Source of the DNA: Drechmeria coniospora
Taxonomy: Eukaryota; Ascomycota; Sordariomycetes; Hypocreales; Ophiocordycipitaceae
Length of the DNA: 64,000 nucleotides
Direction of reading: 5' to 3'
Assembly (NCBI RefSeq): GCF_001625195.1
Contig: NC_054389.1
Coordinates: 9,606,520-9,670,519, forward strand
Shown: piece after piece, positions 44,930-55,959 of the stretch
Position numbering within the stretch: position 1 is the stretch's first letter
Layout of the letters: each line of letters opens with the position of its first letter
Notes under the pieces: generated by a model
The model's input: the letters and a program-made list of their open reading frames with translations, nothing else
Told to the model about the DNA's origin: nothing
Databases searched by the model: none
Position numbers and translations under genes: made by a program

Positions 44930-45130
44930 GTACACAAGTACGCAGTACTAAGTACTTACTGTACTTAAGCACTTGCATAGGTACGGAGTACGTTACAATA
45001 TTACGGACTCTGCAAGTACTCCGTACGGAGCACTCCCTCCGCAGTGCAGTCGTTGACTCCTTGTACAAGCAGAACTTGTACCTAGTACTTGAGAGCACTG
45101 TACCGTAGGTACTTGTATATGTACTTGTTG
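44930..45130. repeat. GTACTCCGTA-type low-complexity cluster
   Basis: Contains GTACGGAGTACG near 44980 and AAGTACTCCGTACGGAGCAC near 45014, plus AAGTACTTACTGTACTT. It sits roughly midway between two divergent start codons. Confidence 0.8.
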
Positions 45131-45367
45131 TTTCGGAGCGGCATCGGCGGTGGATCCTCAATCAAACACTGTATGATTGCACTGTGTGAACCTACATTCT
45201 GTCTGCTATTTGCCAGGTTGCAACGATACGAAACACAGTGTGCCAAATTTGTTATCATAGTGAGTGCGTAGCTCTGGCTCAGAGCTCAACTTTCAAACTC
45301 AGCACTCGCCCATACTCTCACCTTGCAACAGGCGACCGCGTCAACTCTACCGTGGCTCTCGACCTTG

Positions 45368-45373
45368 TGACTC
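45368..45373 (+). promoter_or_regulatory. CPC1/Gcn4-like site TGACTC upstream of trpC
   Basis: TGACTC (followed by G) lies about 85 bp before the trpC ATG. Six of seven bases fit the TGACTCA consensus of the general amino-acid control activator, which regulates trp genes in other fungi. A six-base match could be chance. Confidence 0.4.
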
Positions 45374-45454
45374 GAAATCTACAGATAACTGGGTTGTGTT
45401 TTTGTTGATCAGCGGTTAGGTGGTCAGAAGGCAAATTCGCCTCGGCCTTCCACA

Positions 45455-47820
45455 ATGCCCTCTCCCAGCATCATCGATCACTCGCCCCATCAGCCTGATC
45501 CTTCGCCGCCAATCCCGACTGCCTCCAACCTCATCCTTATCGACAACTACGACTCCTTCACCTGGAACATATATCAGTATCTAGTCCTCGAGGGAGCTAC
45601 CGTACATGTTTTCAGAAATGACCAGATTTCCATCGGGGAGTTGATTCAGAAGCAGCCGACGCAACTCATCATCAGCCCCGGTCCCGGACATCCCACAACC
45701 GATTCTGGCGTCAGTCGAGATGCCATCCGTCACTTTGCCGGCAAAATCCCCATTTTTGGCGTTTGTATGGGACTGTAAGTGCCTCCCATTGCCCGCCGTC
45801 GGCCGTTTGCCCATCGCACGACTCACAATACGAAATGCACAGCCAATGCATGTTCAACGTCTATGGCGGCGAGGTCAACTCGGCTGGGGAATGGCTTCAT
45901 GGAAAGACCTCCCCCCTGACGCACGACTCCAAGGGCGTCTTTGCCGGCCTTGATCAGGGGCTTCCTGTCACGAGATACCACTCACTTGCTGGCACCCACC
46001 TGACGCTTCCGGAATGCCTGGAGATCACATCCTGGGTGGCAAATCCCGACGGCTCGCCGGGCATCATCCAAGGCATCCGTCACAAAGAGTTCGCCATGGA
46101 AGGCGTCCAGTTTCACCCAGAGAGCATCCTCACCGCCCAGGGACGCAAGATGATCCGCAACTTTTTGCACATGCAAGGTGGAACTTGGAAGGAAAATGCC
46201 GTCCTGCAAAACGCTGCGGCAGCCAACGCGCCAGCCGCCGCGGAGGGCAAGTCGAAGAGCAACAATATCCTTCAAAGAATTTATGCGAGCCGCAAGGCCG
46301 CCGTGTCCATCCAGAAGCAGATTCCCTCTCAGAGGATGGCGGATTTGCAGGCAGCTTACGACCTCAACGCCGCTCCGCCGCTGGTTCCGTTTATCAATCG
46401 TCTGCGTCAGACGCCGTTTGATCTGTCACTCATGGCTGAGATCAAGCGTGGTTCGCCATCAAAGGGGGTGTTTGCCCTCGACAGCAACGCTCCTACGCAA
46501 GCGCGCAAGTACGCCCTAGCGGGTGCGAGCGTCATATCCGTTCTCACAGAACCGGAGTGGTTCAAGGGGAGTATTGAGGATCTGAGAGCTGTTCGCCAGG
46601 TGCTGGATGGAATGCCAAACAGACCAGCCATCCTGAGGAAGGAATTCATCTTTGACGAGTACCAAATCCTCGAGGGGAGATTGGCAGGCGCAGACACAGT
46701 CCTGCTCATTGTCAAGATGCTTGACTATGAACTTCTGGAGCGTTTGTACAGATACTCCGTCTCCCTCGGGATGGAGCCTCTGGTGGAAGTGCAGAACGCG
46801 GAAGAAATGACAGCAGCCGTCAAGCTGGGAGCGAAAGCGATCGGCGTCAACAACCGCAACCTCGAGAGCTTCGAGGTGGACCTGAACACGACCGGCCGGT
46901 TGAGAAGCATGGTTCCCGCAAGTACCTTGATATGCGCCCTCAGCGGCATCAACACGCACGACGACGTGTTGATGAATAAGAAGGATGGCGTCGATGCTGT
47001 CTTGGTCGGGGAAGCGATCATGCGCGCGCCGGATGCCGGCGTCTTCATCAGTGAGCTGTGCTCAGGATCCAAGCCTTCAGTCGACAAGGAGGTGCCCCGG
47101 CCGCTCTTGGTCAAGATCTGCGGGACTCGCACTGCCGAGGCTGCGCAAAGGGCAGTGGAATCAAAGGCCGACCTTGTTGGCATCTGCCTCGTGCCGGGGG
47201 CGAAACGATGCATATCGCACGAGAATGCGGTGGCGATATCCAAGACCATCCATGCACAATCAGCCTCTGGCGAGCCCTGTGCTGAGCAGGACGAGCAGGT
47301 CTCTGCGACGAAGGCGACGGATTACTTTGACACTGCCGGCTCAAGACTGCGCGGCGCGCGAACGCTGCTTGCTGGCGTGTTTCAGAATCAGCCGTTGCGC
47401 GAGATACTCGAAAAGCAAAGACTGTACGGCTTGGATCTCGTACAGCTTCACGGCGATGAGCCGATTGAGTGGGCGAGGCTCATCCCTGTTCCCGTCATCA
47501 GAGCATTCAAGCCTGGCGTCGTCGGTCTGGGCTTGAGGGGATACCACACGATCCCCTTGTTGGACTCTGGTGCCGGGTCGGGCAAGCTTCTGGACGTGTC
47601 GAGCGTCAAGGCGGCGCTGGAGACGGACCCTGAGCTGAGAATCGTGCTGGCGGGCGGCTTGAACCCCGACAACGTGGCCGCGGCAGTTCATGCACTCGGT
47701 GATCTGGGCAGCCGCGTGTTGGGGGTGGATGTGAGTAGCGGCGTCGAAGAGGGTGGGAAGCAAAGTTTGAGCAAGATATCTGCATTTGTTGAGGCGGCCA
47801 AGAACATCAGAAAATCATAG
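45455..47820 (+). CDS. trpC: Trifunctional tryptophan protein: glutamine amidotransferase, IGP synthase, PRA isomerase
   Basis: Supplies three steps of tryptophan synthesis: glutamine amidotransfer to anthranilate synthase component I, phosphoribosylanthranilate isomerisation, and indole-glycerol-phosphate synthesis. Exons are 45455-45774 and 45843-47820; the 68-nt intron (GTAAGT ... CACAG) splits GVCMGL-QCMFN. The protein has 765 residues. The GATase domain (about 24-215) has [18 protein letters not shown], nucleophile Cys104 in GVCMGLQ, and FHPES. The IGPS domain (about 245-510) has [23 protein letters not shown] and [14 protein letters not shown]. The PRAI domain (about 525-765) has [23 protein letters not shown] and [10 protein letters not shown]. 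The fusion order is the standard one in filamentous ascomycetes. The linker between GATase and IGPS is Ala-rich. Confidence 0.97.
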
Positions 47821-48689
47821 GCACAGAAGGAGGATGAGAAAATGGGCTGGTGCAATCACCCTCTGGTGCAATTCAGCGCGCGCCACGGCTGCGTGTTTCC
47901 TGTTGATGAGCTACTCTCTGTCGTCGGTCACGTAGAAGATGACCTATTTATCTGCCGGCCTCTTTATTGATGGCCTGACGATTATTGTCTTTATTGATGG
48001 CCTGGCGATTATTGTATTATGGTGATTTCCATGGAGGGTAACTTTCTTCTCGTCGCCATGGGCGCGGCTGCAGGAAGTCGATATCAACAGCTCCCTTCAT
48101 CAACACAATCAACAAACCACTACTCGGTACATTCCAAAGGCCTGATTTAACCGAGTTTAATCGAAAGTTAGGTGACAGCTTTCAGGTTCTAACCAGTTGC
48201 TCTTACTTGGCTCCGATGAATGGTGCAAAGCTGACCGCGTTCATTCATGGCTTGGGTATTAGTCGACGCTTTGCCAGCAGCCCTGCCATGACTTGCTATC
48301 CTGCCGCCAGTTGACGTGCAGTTTTACGCGCACTTTTGACCACAACTTTGACTTGGCCTTCGAACGGTACGGTTCTCGGCACAGTTGCGCCATCTACCAA
48401 AGAGAATTCGAATTGACTACACTCCCTGCTGAGTCAATTGACCACGCGTATAAGGGTTATCGTGCAGGGTTGGACATACCTGACACAACTTTCCCCCTTC
48501 GCTTTGGATTATTTTTGGAGTCCCTACTATCGTTTTCGGAACGTAGCCAGCCTTTTGTTAAGAAGTGCAGCTCTCTCCTCTCTCCTCTCTCCTCTCGTTT
48601 TAATTGGGATCTAGCAGTCGATTTCTAGTGTATTGCAACGGGTTGGCCCCAGCATCCGGGGCCCATGGCTGGCAAGGTCAGTCCAAGGT
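47821..48689. other. Convergent intergenic region trpC/USE1
   Basis: An 869-bp gap. It contains a 27-bp tandem duplication at 47961-48014 and a CTCTCTC/CTCTC microsatellite near 48571-48598. A plus-strand open frame at 48293-48628 has no recognisable feature. No GTAC cluster. Confidence 0.5.
47961..48014. repeat. 27-bp tandem duplication
   Basis: Two adjacent copies of a unit beginning TCTTTATTGATGGCCTG, identical except for one A/G difference (CTGACG versus CTGGCG). Confidence 0.9.
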
Positions 48690-49872
48690 TCAGAACCTCA
48701 ACTTTGGCATGACAAACACCAGAAGGACCAAGGCTAGCATCAGTCCGTAGACCCAGGCATAAAGAATCATGCGCCCCCACCAGCCCTTGCCTTCTGTCAT
48801 CCTCCGTAGCGCACCCATGCGGCCGCTGGCGGCCTCCATGCCCTTCTCGGTGCGGTCCATGCCCTCACCGGCGCGGTTGACGACTTCCTTGTCCTCCTCG
48901 AGCGAGGTGGCGATGCGGTGCGAGCTGGCCTTGAGGGCACCGGCCATCTTGAGTATGGATTCTGAAAGCGAGTCTTGCTCGGCACGCTGGTGGTCGAGGA
49001 TAGCTTCGGCCGTGGCTGCGGATGCTTGTGTGCTGGCGGGGGCTTTCCGCCGGTTGGCGAAGAGGTTGGCGCGCGCGGTGCTGTGTGACGTGGGCGGGGA
49101 TGCTTCGTTGACTGCGCGGGAGCGAAGGGTTTGCGACGTTTGTGTCGGAAGCTGAATTTCGTCCACCCATGGTTTTGATGCTGTTGTAGGGATGGATGCA
49201 GAGGTGGAGGTGGGGGTTGAGACGGATGTAGTCGTAGGCACATCGGGGTCCTCTTCTGCTGCTAGTCGGCTTGCGGGAGAATCGGGCGCCATCTCGTCCG
49301 CCATGGATCCATTTCTCGTCCCAGACACTCTCGAATCATTATCGTCTCTAGGAGGAGGCGGAGGCTCGAGATGGGCCAGCAGATCCTCTTCGCCATCGCT
49401 GCCTTCGTCGTCTACGCCGTCTGGGCCAAGCTGGTGTGCCATCAGCATCGGAGCTCCCAGGGTCGGGTCGTCAAGAACTGACTTGCCGCAGATCCTCCAG
49501 CCGATCTATCAGCGTATCCAAGCTATCCCTGTGGGCGACCAGGGCATGCTGCCGCTCAAGCCTCCGGGCAGGTGCCTTGATCTCGAGCGCTTCCTGCTCC
49601 AGGTTTCCGAGCAAGGTGCGGGCATATGCCAAATTCTACGAGACGCATGATAAGCGACTGCACTCGTCGGCCCTGATGGTGGTGATGCCTACCGATTCCA
49701 CCCTGGCCCTTTCATACTCGCTCTTTCGAAGTCGTCGTTCTCGCTCGGCCGTTGGGTGCAACACGTTGTGCTGCAATCGGGTGAGAAGCTGGGAGAGCTG
49801 GGCAAAGGCGAGATCGGTGGGGGAGCTGGCATCGTCGCTCGAGGCCACAGAGCCAAAGGAGAGGCGTGACAT
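48690..49872 (-). CDS. USE1: Use1-type SNARE of the ER (retrograde Golgi-to-ER fusion)
   Basis: ER Q-SNARE that acts with Ufe1, Sec20 and Sec22 partners. Exons are 49872-49693, 49635-49483 and 49430-48690; introns are 57 nt (GTAGGC...CGTAG) and 52 nt (GTCAGT...ACCAG). The predicted length is 357 residues. The N-terminal half (SQLLTRLQHNVLHPTAERER, NLEQEALEIKAPARRLERQH) is helical. The middle is acidic then Ser/Thr/Pro-rich and probably disordered. A SNARE-like heptad region (about 265-325, DHQRAEQDSLSESILKMAGA onward) has Asp in the probable zero-layer position (LEEDKEVV), as in Use1. The C-terminus is a tail anchor, YAWVYGLMLALVLLVFVMPK. Intron 2 placement is less certain than the rest. Confidence 0.85.
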
Positions 49873-51343
49873 GATTGATTATTTGGCGCGTGGATAGAAG
49901 CCGCCGAGTTGATGGAAGTGACGTGTTGAGATCTCCATACTGTACTTGTACTGCTTGTGACCGCTGAAAGGCGCTGGCAAAGTCACATCGTCCGCCACAG
50001 GCTGGCCGCAGTGCTGCCCACAGGTGCTCGGCCCCACTTTCGACTCGCAGCTTAGCTTGTCCATGTACGGAGTAAGTAAGTAATACTTGTACTGCGTACT
50101 TACAAGCAAGTAATTAATACAATAAGTACGTATTCGGTATTAATACTTGTAATAATTATATGTTAATACTGCATTGTACTCCGTACTGCGGAGTGAATAT
50201 CATGTTATAACTGCATCAATCCATGTAATTATGGGTTAGGTGTATGAGAGACCAACAACCACAGCTGCTCCCCATCAATCCCATCCAACTGTCTCTCACA
50301 CTTCTCTTCTCTCGCCGTCTCCCTTACCTCCCGTCAGACAGAAACCAGTAGTTGGGCTCGCCATCCAAAGTAGCTACAAAATACTTGTACTTGTACGCGG
50401 CCATCTGTCCTGGCACCGTCTCTGTTCTTGTTTATTTTTGCATTTCCACCATGAGATAGTGGGAGGTACCATGCTTGCTGATGCTTAAATCCACGTTATC
50501 GCCCGGTGCGGAGGCGTTATATCCATATTGCACACGAGGGTGAGGCCGCTGTTGCGAGCGGGGACATTTCGCAGCAGACGGCGCTGTCCATGTCAACGGC
50601 CGCATCTTGCTACCACCCAAGAAATCGCCGGCTGGTCATCCTCGAGCTATGCCTGCATCTGGGATTCGGAGGGAAATATGAACTTGAGCAGTCAACCGTG
50701 CGGGGCTTACTGCTGTTGGTTTAATTCTCCATCGTATGTCGAGTACGGAGTAAGTCAGCTCCCGGTCCCGTTATGCCACTTTGGGCCATGAGGACGTCGC
50801 AAAATTGCATACTCTTTCGCTGCGAAACCAAGTCAGTGAGGCAAACGCAAGAGCCCACGTAATCAAAACCGATCAACAGCACGAGATAAACCACATTCTC
50901 TCGGGTATGTTTGAAGCTGGAACTCGGCTCGGCTCGGCTCAGTGCTTCTGCAGCGGAAGCCGTTTTGCCAGAACAATGAGCCTAACAATTCCGGACGCGG
51001 ACGATGTTCCTTAGCCTTGGTGACAGCACAACAACAACAGCAGGGCCAATCTCTAAGCTTCGGTATCCCAAACGTCTGCAGAATCGTCGCCCGACCAGCC
51101 CATGACAGCAATAAGCAAGGAGAACCGTCCGGGCTTGTGCCTTGCCTGCCATTCACAAGTCTTCCATTGCACCCTTTTCGCCGAAGTCGCCAGCCAGCCA
51201 GCCAAAAAAAAAAGAAGGAACAATGAGAAATATCTCCTCGGTAACCAATCATGAAATCTTCATCTCCCCCTCTTGAGCCCTACCATTGCATATCGCTAAA
51301 CGGCGTGTTGAGTTTTTGGGTATCCTAATCGTCGCCATCCCGA
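49873..51343. other. Intergenic: USE1 promoter and CWC21 3' flank
   Basis: A 1.47-kb region. A GTAC-type cluster lies at about 50055-50200 (GTACGGAGTAAGTAAG, TGTACTCCGTACTGCGG) just upstream of USE1. A GGCTC triplet repeat occurs near 50927-50940 and an A10-type run at about 51204. Open frames at 50240-51230 lack features. Confidence 0.5.
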
Positions 51344-51943
51344 TCATGCCGTGGGCGCTGCGTTTCTACCATGCTCCTCCTGGGTCTTTCCTTCGCTTTC
51401 TTCCTTATCCGACCCGGTTTTTGATCCCTCGTCCTGTCGCTTCCAGTGGCTTCCTTCTTCGTAGTCGGAACTGATCTTCAGCGCCTTTCGAAGTCGCTCG
51501 CTCTCCTTGATCTTGGCGTCGGCCATTTCGTGCACCTGGTGCACTTTGAATTGCCTTCTTGGACCCCCGTTCTTGTTGCCGGATTCGGATTCTGCCGTCA
51601 GTTTCTGCCTCAGCTCGTCGCACCGACGGTCAATCTCATCCTCGTCGATCCTAGTTTCGTTCAACGTTAGCGACAACGGCCCATACTTCTATGGCCTTGA
51701 CGGGATCGCGTACTCCTTCTCTTCCAGTTCATCTCTCAACTCAAACACCTTGACCTCGATCTGCCGCTTGCGGTCGTGCTCGAGAATGCCCTTGTCGGGC
51801 TGCCGCTGCTTGTGGCGCAGACTGTCGAGGTCTGAAGGGTACGGGGCACCGTAATCGCGGGGTTTAATGTGCGCGAGATTGCGCTGCACATATCCCGACG
51901 TTCCGCTGCCTCGCGGCGTGCTGAGGCCGACGTTGTCTGACAT
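51344..51943 (-). CDS. CWC21: Pre-mRNA-splicing factor Cwc21 (cwf21 domain, SRm300/SRRM2 family)
   Basis: Spliceosome component near the catalytic centre, contacting Prp8 and Snu114 in yeast. Exons are 51943-51714 and 51650-51344; the 63-nt intron (GTACGC, CTAAC, ACTAG) joins DELEEKE to [13 protein letters not shown] in frame. The protein has 178 residues. The N-terminus [20 protein letters not shown] is the family signature. It is followed by the cwf21 region [20 protein letters not shown] through [10 protein letters not shown], then a basic and charged tail ([20 protein letters not shown]). An upstream in-frame extension of 18 codons exists, but the signature start argues for 51943. The gene is divergent from CDC123 with 323 bp between start codons. 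Confidence 0.93.
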
Positions 51944-52266
51944 GATCCTGCGGGCTTGGTCGGCGAGTTGCTTGTCCGAGTCCAACTGTGGCCGCACCAG
52001 ATGATGATGAGAGGTCGACGAGGCCTAGACCGGTGGACAGTCTAGGCAGGCGGTGGGGATATTGGCGGCGACGATAAGATAATATGGCAGAATCGATAAG
52101 CGCGGGGTGGCGACCAGGGGCTCAAACTTGGCAGATGATGTGATTTCGGACACGCCAACTCGCGTACCTGTCCGACACTCCTTTACATTTCTTCCTATCA
52201 GTTGGTTTTATTTTCCACCGCTTGCTTGAATATCTTGCAGTCTGCGCTGAAATTCGAGTCACGACA
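51944..52266. promoter_or_regulatory. Shared divergent promoter CWC21/CDC123
   Basis: Only 323 bp separate the two start codons, so the two genes probably share a bidirectional promoter. There are no GTAC clusters. I could not assign individual sites. Confidence 0.6.
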
Positions 52267-53508
52267 ATGCCTCACCTTCCCTCCGTCGAGTCCAGCCAGG
52301 AGGGAGGGGAGCCAGAGCTTACCTTCCCTTCCGTCACCAGAGACCACATCCAGAACTGCTCCTACGATTCGTGGTTCCCCCAATATCGAACTTCTTGTCT
52401 TAAGTCGCGCATCATCCCGTTGCCGCACTCGGTCGTTTCATATCTCCAAGAAGACGGCATTATCTTGGCCGACGAAGACGATGACAGAAAGGACGGCGTG
52501 GTCGAGCCGGAGGAGGAAGTATGGCAAGCTTCGGGCGCAACTGTGACGGGTGGCCAGGTGCCCGACGGATCAGATGACGAAGAGGACGGAGATGACGGAG
52601 AGGACGCAGGGAACAAAGTCTCCCGCTTGCCTCCGAACCAGAGGTTCCCGGAGACGCACAAGCTCATCAAGGAGACAATCGCCGAGCTTGGTGGCGCCGT
52701 CGCCCCCAAACTCAACTGGTCATCGCCCAAGGATGCCAAATGGATATCACCACACCAGAACACGCTGAAGTGCACGACGCCCAACGATATCTACCTGATT
52801 CTCAAGTCGTCGTCCTTTATCTCGCACGACCTCGTCCACGCCTTTGACGACTGCACACCCGAACCACCCCTGCGGCCGTTTGCACCTGTACTGGTTCTCC
52901 GACCCTTCTTTGTTCCTCACGTGGCGCTGGAGTTTCGATGTTTCGTCAAGCACCGCGCCCTCGTCGGCATCACCCAGAGAGACCTAAACTACTATCAGTT
53001 CTTGCACGGTCTGCGGGCCGCCATTTGCACAAAGATCTGCCGCTTCTTTGGAGAGAAACTGCGGCTGACGTTTCCCGATGCTTGCTTCACCTTTGACGTA
53101 TACATTCCCGAGAACTCCCTGGTCGATGACGGTCTGGGAAAGGTGCGGCTGATGGACATCAACCCGTGGGCGCCCAAGACGGACACGCTGCTTTTTTCAT
53201 GGCAGGAGCTGCTGGAAACAGAAGTCGACGCTCCGCTCTTCGGCTCCGCCGCCTCCCAAGATCCGGACGAGCCAGCCTCCGCCGATGAGGTCGACACCGA
53301 AGACGGCGGGTTCGAGCATGGACCGGAACTACGGCTTGTCGAGCACGACGATCCGGCCGCCTTCAACTTCAGCACGCCCCAGTACTCGGCCCACAAGCTG
53401 CCCAAGGAGGTCGTCGACGCGAGCATGGCTGGCGACGGAGGCTTGCGCGCTTTTGCCCAGCAGTGGAAGGACGTGACGGAGGGTAGAGGGCGCGATTGGA
53501 CCGCATGA
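52267..53508 (+). CDS. CDC123: Cdc123 / D123-family eIF2 assembly chaperone
   Basis: ATP-grasp-like protein that helps assemble the eIF2 alpha-beta-gamma complex and is needed for translation initiation and cell-cycle entry in yeast. It is a single exon of 413 residues. The N-terminus has YDSWFPQYRTSCLKSRIIPL, the D123 hallmark, then an acidic insert (DGSDDEEDGDDGEDAG, about residues 95-120). Next are ETIAELGGAVAPKLNWSSPK, WISPHQNTLKCTTPNDIYLI, FVPHVALEFRCFVK and the DINPWAPKTDTLLFSW metal/nucleotide region. ATG 52267 gives MPHLPSVESS; codons before it have no earlier ATG that fits. The C-terminal tail after about 385 is not conserved in my memory. Confidence 0.93.
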   Translation: MPHLPSVESSQEGGEPELTFPSVTRDHIQNCSYDSWFPQYRTSCLKSRIIPLPHSVVSYLQEDGIILADEDDDRKDGVVEPEEEVWQASGATVTGGQVPDGSDDEEDGDDGEDAGNKVSRLPPNQRFPETHKLIKETIAELGGAVAPKLNWSSPKDAKWISPHQNTLKCTTPNDIYLILKSSSFISHDLVHAFDDCTPEPPLRPFAPVLVLRPFFVPHVALEFRCFVKHRALVGITQRDLNYYQFLHGLRAAICTKICRFFGEKLRLTFPDACFTFDVYIPENSLVDDGLGKVRLMDINPWAPKTDTLLFSWQELLETEVDAPLFGSAASQDPDEPASADEVDTEDGGFEHGPELRLVEHDDPAAFNFSTPQYSAHKLPKEVVDASMAGDGGLRAFAQQWKDVTEGRGRDWTA

Positions 53509-54250
53509 CGAATACAGGCAGCAGCCAGATACAAACCACCGCCTTCAGAGGCAACAATCGGGTGCCTGATTTGATGCAAGATCGGATGCAATCTGCGCTT
53601 TCAGGCGCCAGGGCCCGGCCATTTGCAATGCATCCTTCCATCTTAACTCATGCTCTCGTGCCTTCGCACACATACTTACATACAAGGGTACTGTGCGTTA
53701 ACTTGCCACGAGGTGGAGCGTACGACTGCGTCGGATGCAAATCGCACCGTGAAATTGACTGGCTGTGTCGAGCAGACTAAGAAATCGAGGCACCGATATT
53801 TTGCCGTGCTCGAAAGTGATGGAAGCCGCAGTCGTGGCCCTCCGTGCTGTTTGAGCGATCCGATAACTTTGCTAATGGGGAGTGTTATTGTTGTGCCGCT
53901 GTGAATACTCCCCTCGCAACCTAGAATGACACATTGCGTTTGCATTAAAGCCAAGCCATTGAGGCACTGATGCAGGAAGCCAGCTCAACCGACTGTCCGA
54001 CGCCGGCGATGGGCCTCCGATATAAATCATGAACGTCCCGCGCCAGGTGGCTCCAGCTGCTGTCTTTCCTCCCACCCCTTCCCCCGCTCTCCTCCTTCTA
54101 TGATACCATCCGACCGACCGAGGATCGTGGAGTCTCGACTGCAGGCCCGCTCGCAAAAGCCATCGCCGATAATACCAGCGTATTTCACTCGCAGGCCCAG
54201 GCCTAGCCCACGGGGCATCTACCGCACAACGATCCGTCTCGTCATCTTTC
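53509..54250. other. Tandem intergenic region CDC123/DUF3716 gene
   Basis: A 742-bp gap between two plus-strand genes. It is pyrimidine-rich at about 54060-54100, ahead of the next start. No repeats of the GTAC type and no coding signal. Confidence 0.5.
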
Positions 54251-55959
54251 ATGGCCAGCAAAGACCGAGGAGGAGGCCAGAGAGATGGTCGAGGGGGCAA
54301 GCGTCCTGCCGGGGTGACGAAGAACTCTCGCATTCCACAGCTTACTCCCGAGACCGTCTCGCGGATCCTTCAACAGCAACAGGAGCAGCAGCAGGAGGCG
54401 CTGCTGCAGCAAGAAGGCGTACATCAGCCCTCTCGTCAGCCGTGGTCGGGCTCAAGCGAGGCAACCAACTCCTTCACGCCTGTCAACCGACCCACCGGTG
54501 ATACCTACATCAATGCCAACGCAAACGCCGACAGGCGGCACGACGTCGCACTTCTCGTTCTGACCCAACCCCCCATAGCGCTCGCGAGCTCGACGACGCC
54601 CTCGACGACGCCTGCGTCTCCCAACATCGATGCAGCACGAAGGAAGGTGTCGTCGACCAAGACCTTGACACGCTGGCAGCCGCCTCCCCGTGACGCCGAT
54701 GCGACTCCGTGTGCCGGAGAGGTGGTTCAAGCAAGGTATGACAACAAGGTCGTCATTGATAGCCAGCTCTGCCGTAAGCTCGCCAACGGCATCGCCCGCC
54801 GCGAACCCGAGCAGCGCCGAAACGACCAGGAGCTCAACTTGGCCCGCCGTAGCAACGTCGAGGCATTGTTGGCCCAGGTCACTGGCGACGTAGCCGATGT
54901 GCCCTGCAAGAATTGCCACAAGGGTCACGGCCCGTGGACGAGATGTGTTATCATCCCGGGAAGCATGTGTGGCAGCTGCTCCAACTGTTGGTTCAATGCC
55001 AGCGGGTCGCGCTGTACGTTTCATGGTAAGTGCTCACCGTTTACTAATTTCTATGTGCCTCCAACATGCGAGCTTTTATAAATCCCGCCGGCCCTTACAC
55101 GCTTGTCCATTTCGTTCCTTCGATCCATCTTTCCCTCTTTCCTACTTTCCCTCGTTCCCCCTTTCCTTCTCTCCAGCTTTCCCTCTTTCTTTCCTTCTCT
55201 CTGTATCTCTTTAATTCACTTTACTTGGTTTCTTTTCGTTTTCTCTCGTTTCTCCCATCTTCATTTATCGTGCCGTCTCGTCGCTTCACTGCTTCACTGT
55301 AAGTCACGACGAAGACGGCAAACGAATTGTTCAGCCTAGAACTGATGCCTGTCTCCGAAGAGAACAACAGGGGCCCGCAGCAGAACGGCCAAAGCCATCG
55401 ATCAGCCCATACACTGGCATCGGAAACCCCTCGCACTATGTATAGGTCCCGTCGGAATAGCGAACCCTCCTCCATCGGAATTCAGATGGTGCGAGAGGGC
55501 ATGTTCCTGCCCGAGGATGGCATCAGCCGCCTCGCGAATAGCATTCGTCGTTTCCTGGACTATATATTCGATTCTAGCTCTGCAAATCGCGCCCAGGATA
55601 TCATGACGAGAATCGACATTGCAGCCAATACGATAGCCACTTGCATTGAGGATTTGATCCTGGTCCTCGGCCTCGATGTTCCAGATATCATGCGACAGTC
55701 CGAGCAGCAGCCTGCGCAGCCAAACAGTCAACAGCCTGCGGAGCCAAATTTTCATCACGATGAGCAACGGCCTGTTCAGTTGAATGGTCATCGGCCTGAG
55801 CAGCATGCTGCCCAGCCTGCATCCCATACTGACCCTCGCTTGGAGCGGCCTTACCCATGGCAACCGCCGTCGGTCCTCCGGTCTCCGTCCCTGGACCCCG
55901 ATGGAGACGCACAAGTTTCGGAATTTTCGCATGGCACACCCTACAATAATGGTGCCTAG
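54251..55959 (+). CDS. DUF3716 zinc-finger-like fungal protein, function unknown
   Basis: Exon 1 (54251-55025) is well supported. It has a Gln-rich stretch (about 35-55), a Pro/Ser/Thr-rich linker, a predicted helix (LCRKLANGIARREPEQ) and, at about 218-258, a Cys block CKNCHKGHGPWTRC ... CGSCSNCWFNASGSRC-TFH, which matches my memory of the fungal DUF3716 family. It may bind zinc. A GTAAGT donor ends the exon. The next coding segment starts best at 55304, which gives a 278-nt pyrimidine-rich intron and a continuous 476-residue protein. The second half contains RRNSEPSSIGIQMVREGMFL, a helical region and four loose Gln/Pro repeats. Alternatively, the message reads 18 codons into the intron and stops at 55081. 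The junction is tentative. Nuclear function is inference only. Confidence 0.65.

Larger units (their letters stand above)
44675..45454. promoter_or_regulatory. Divergent promoter region NUP188/trpC
   Basis: The 780-bp region must carry both promoters. A GTACTCCGTA-type cluster occupies about 44930-45130. A Gcn4/CPC1-like TGACTC lies closer to trpC. No coding signal. Confidence 0.55.
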
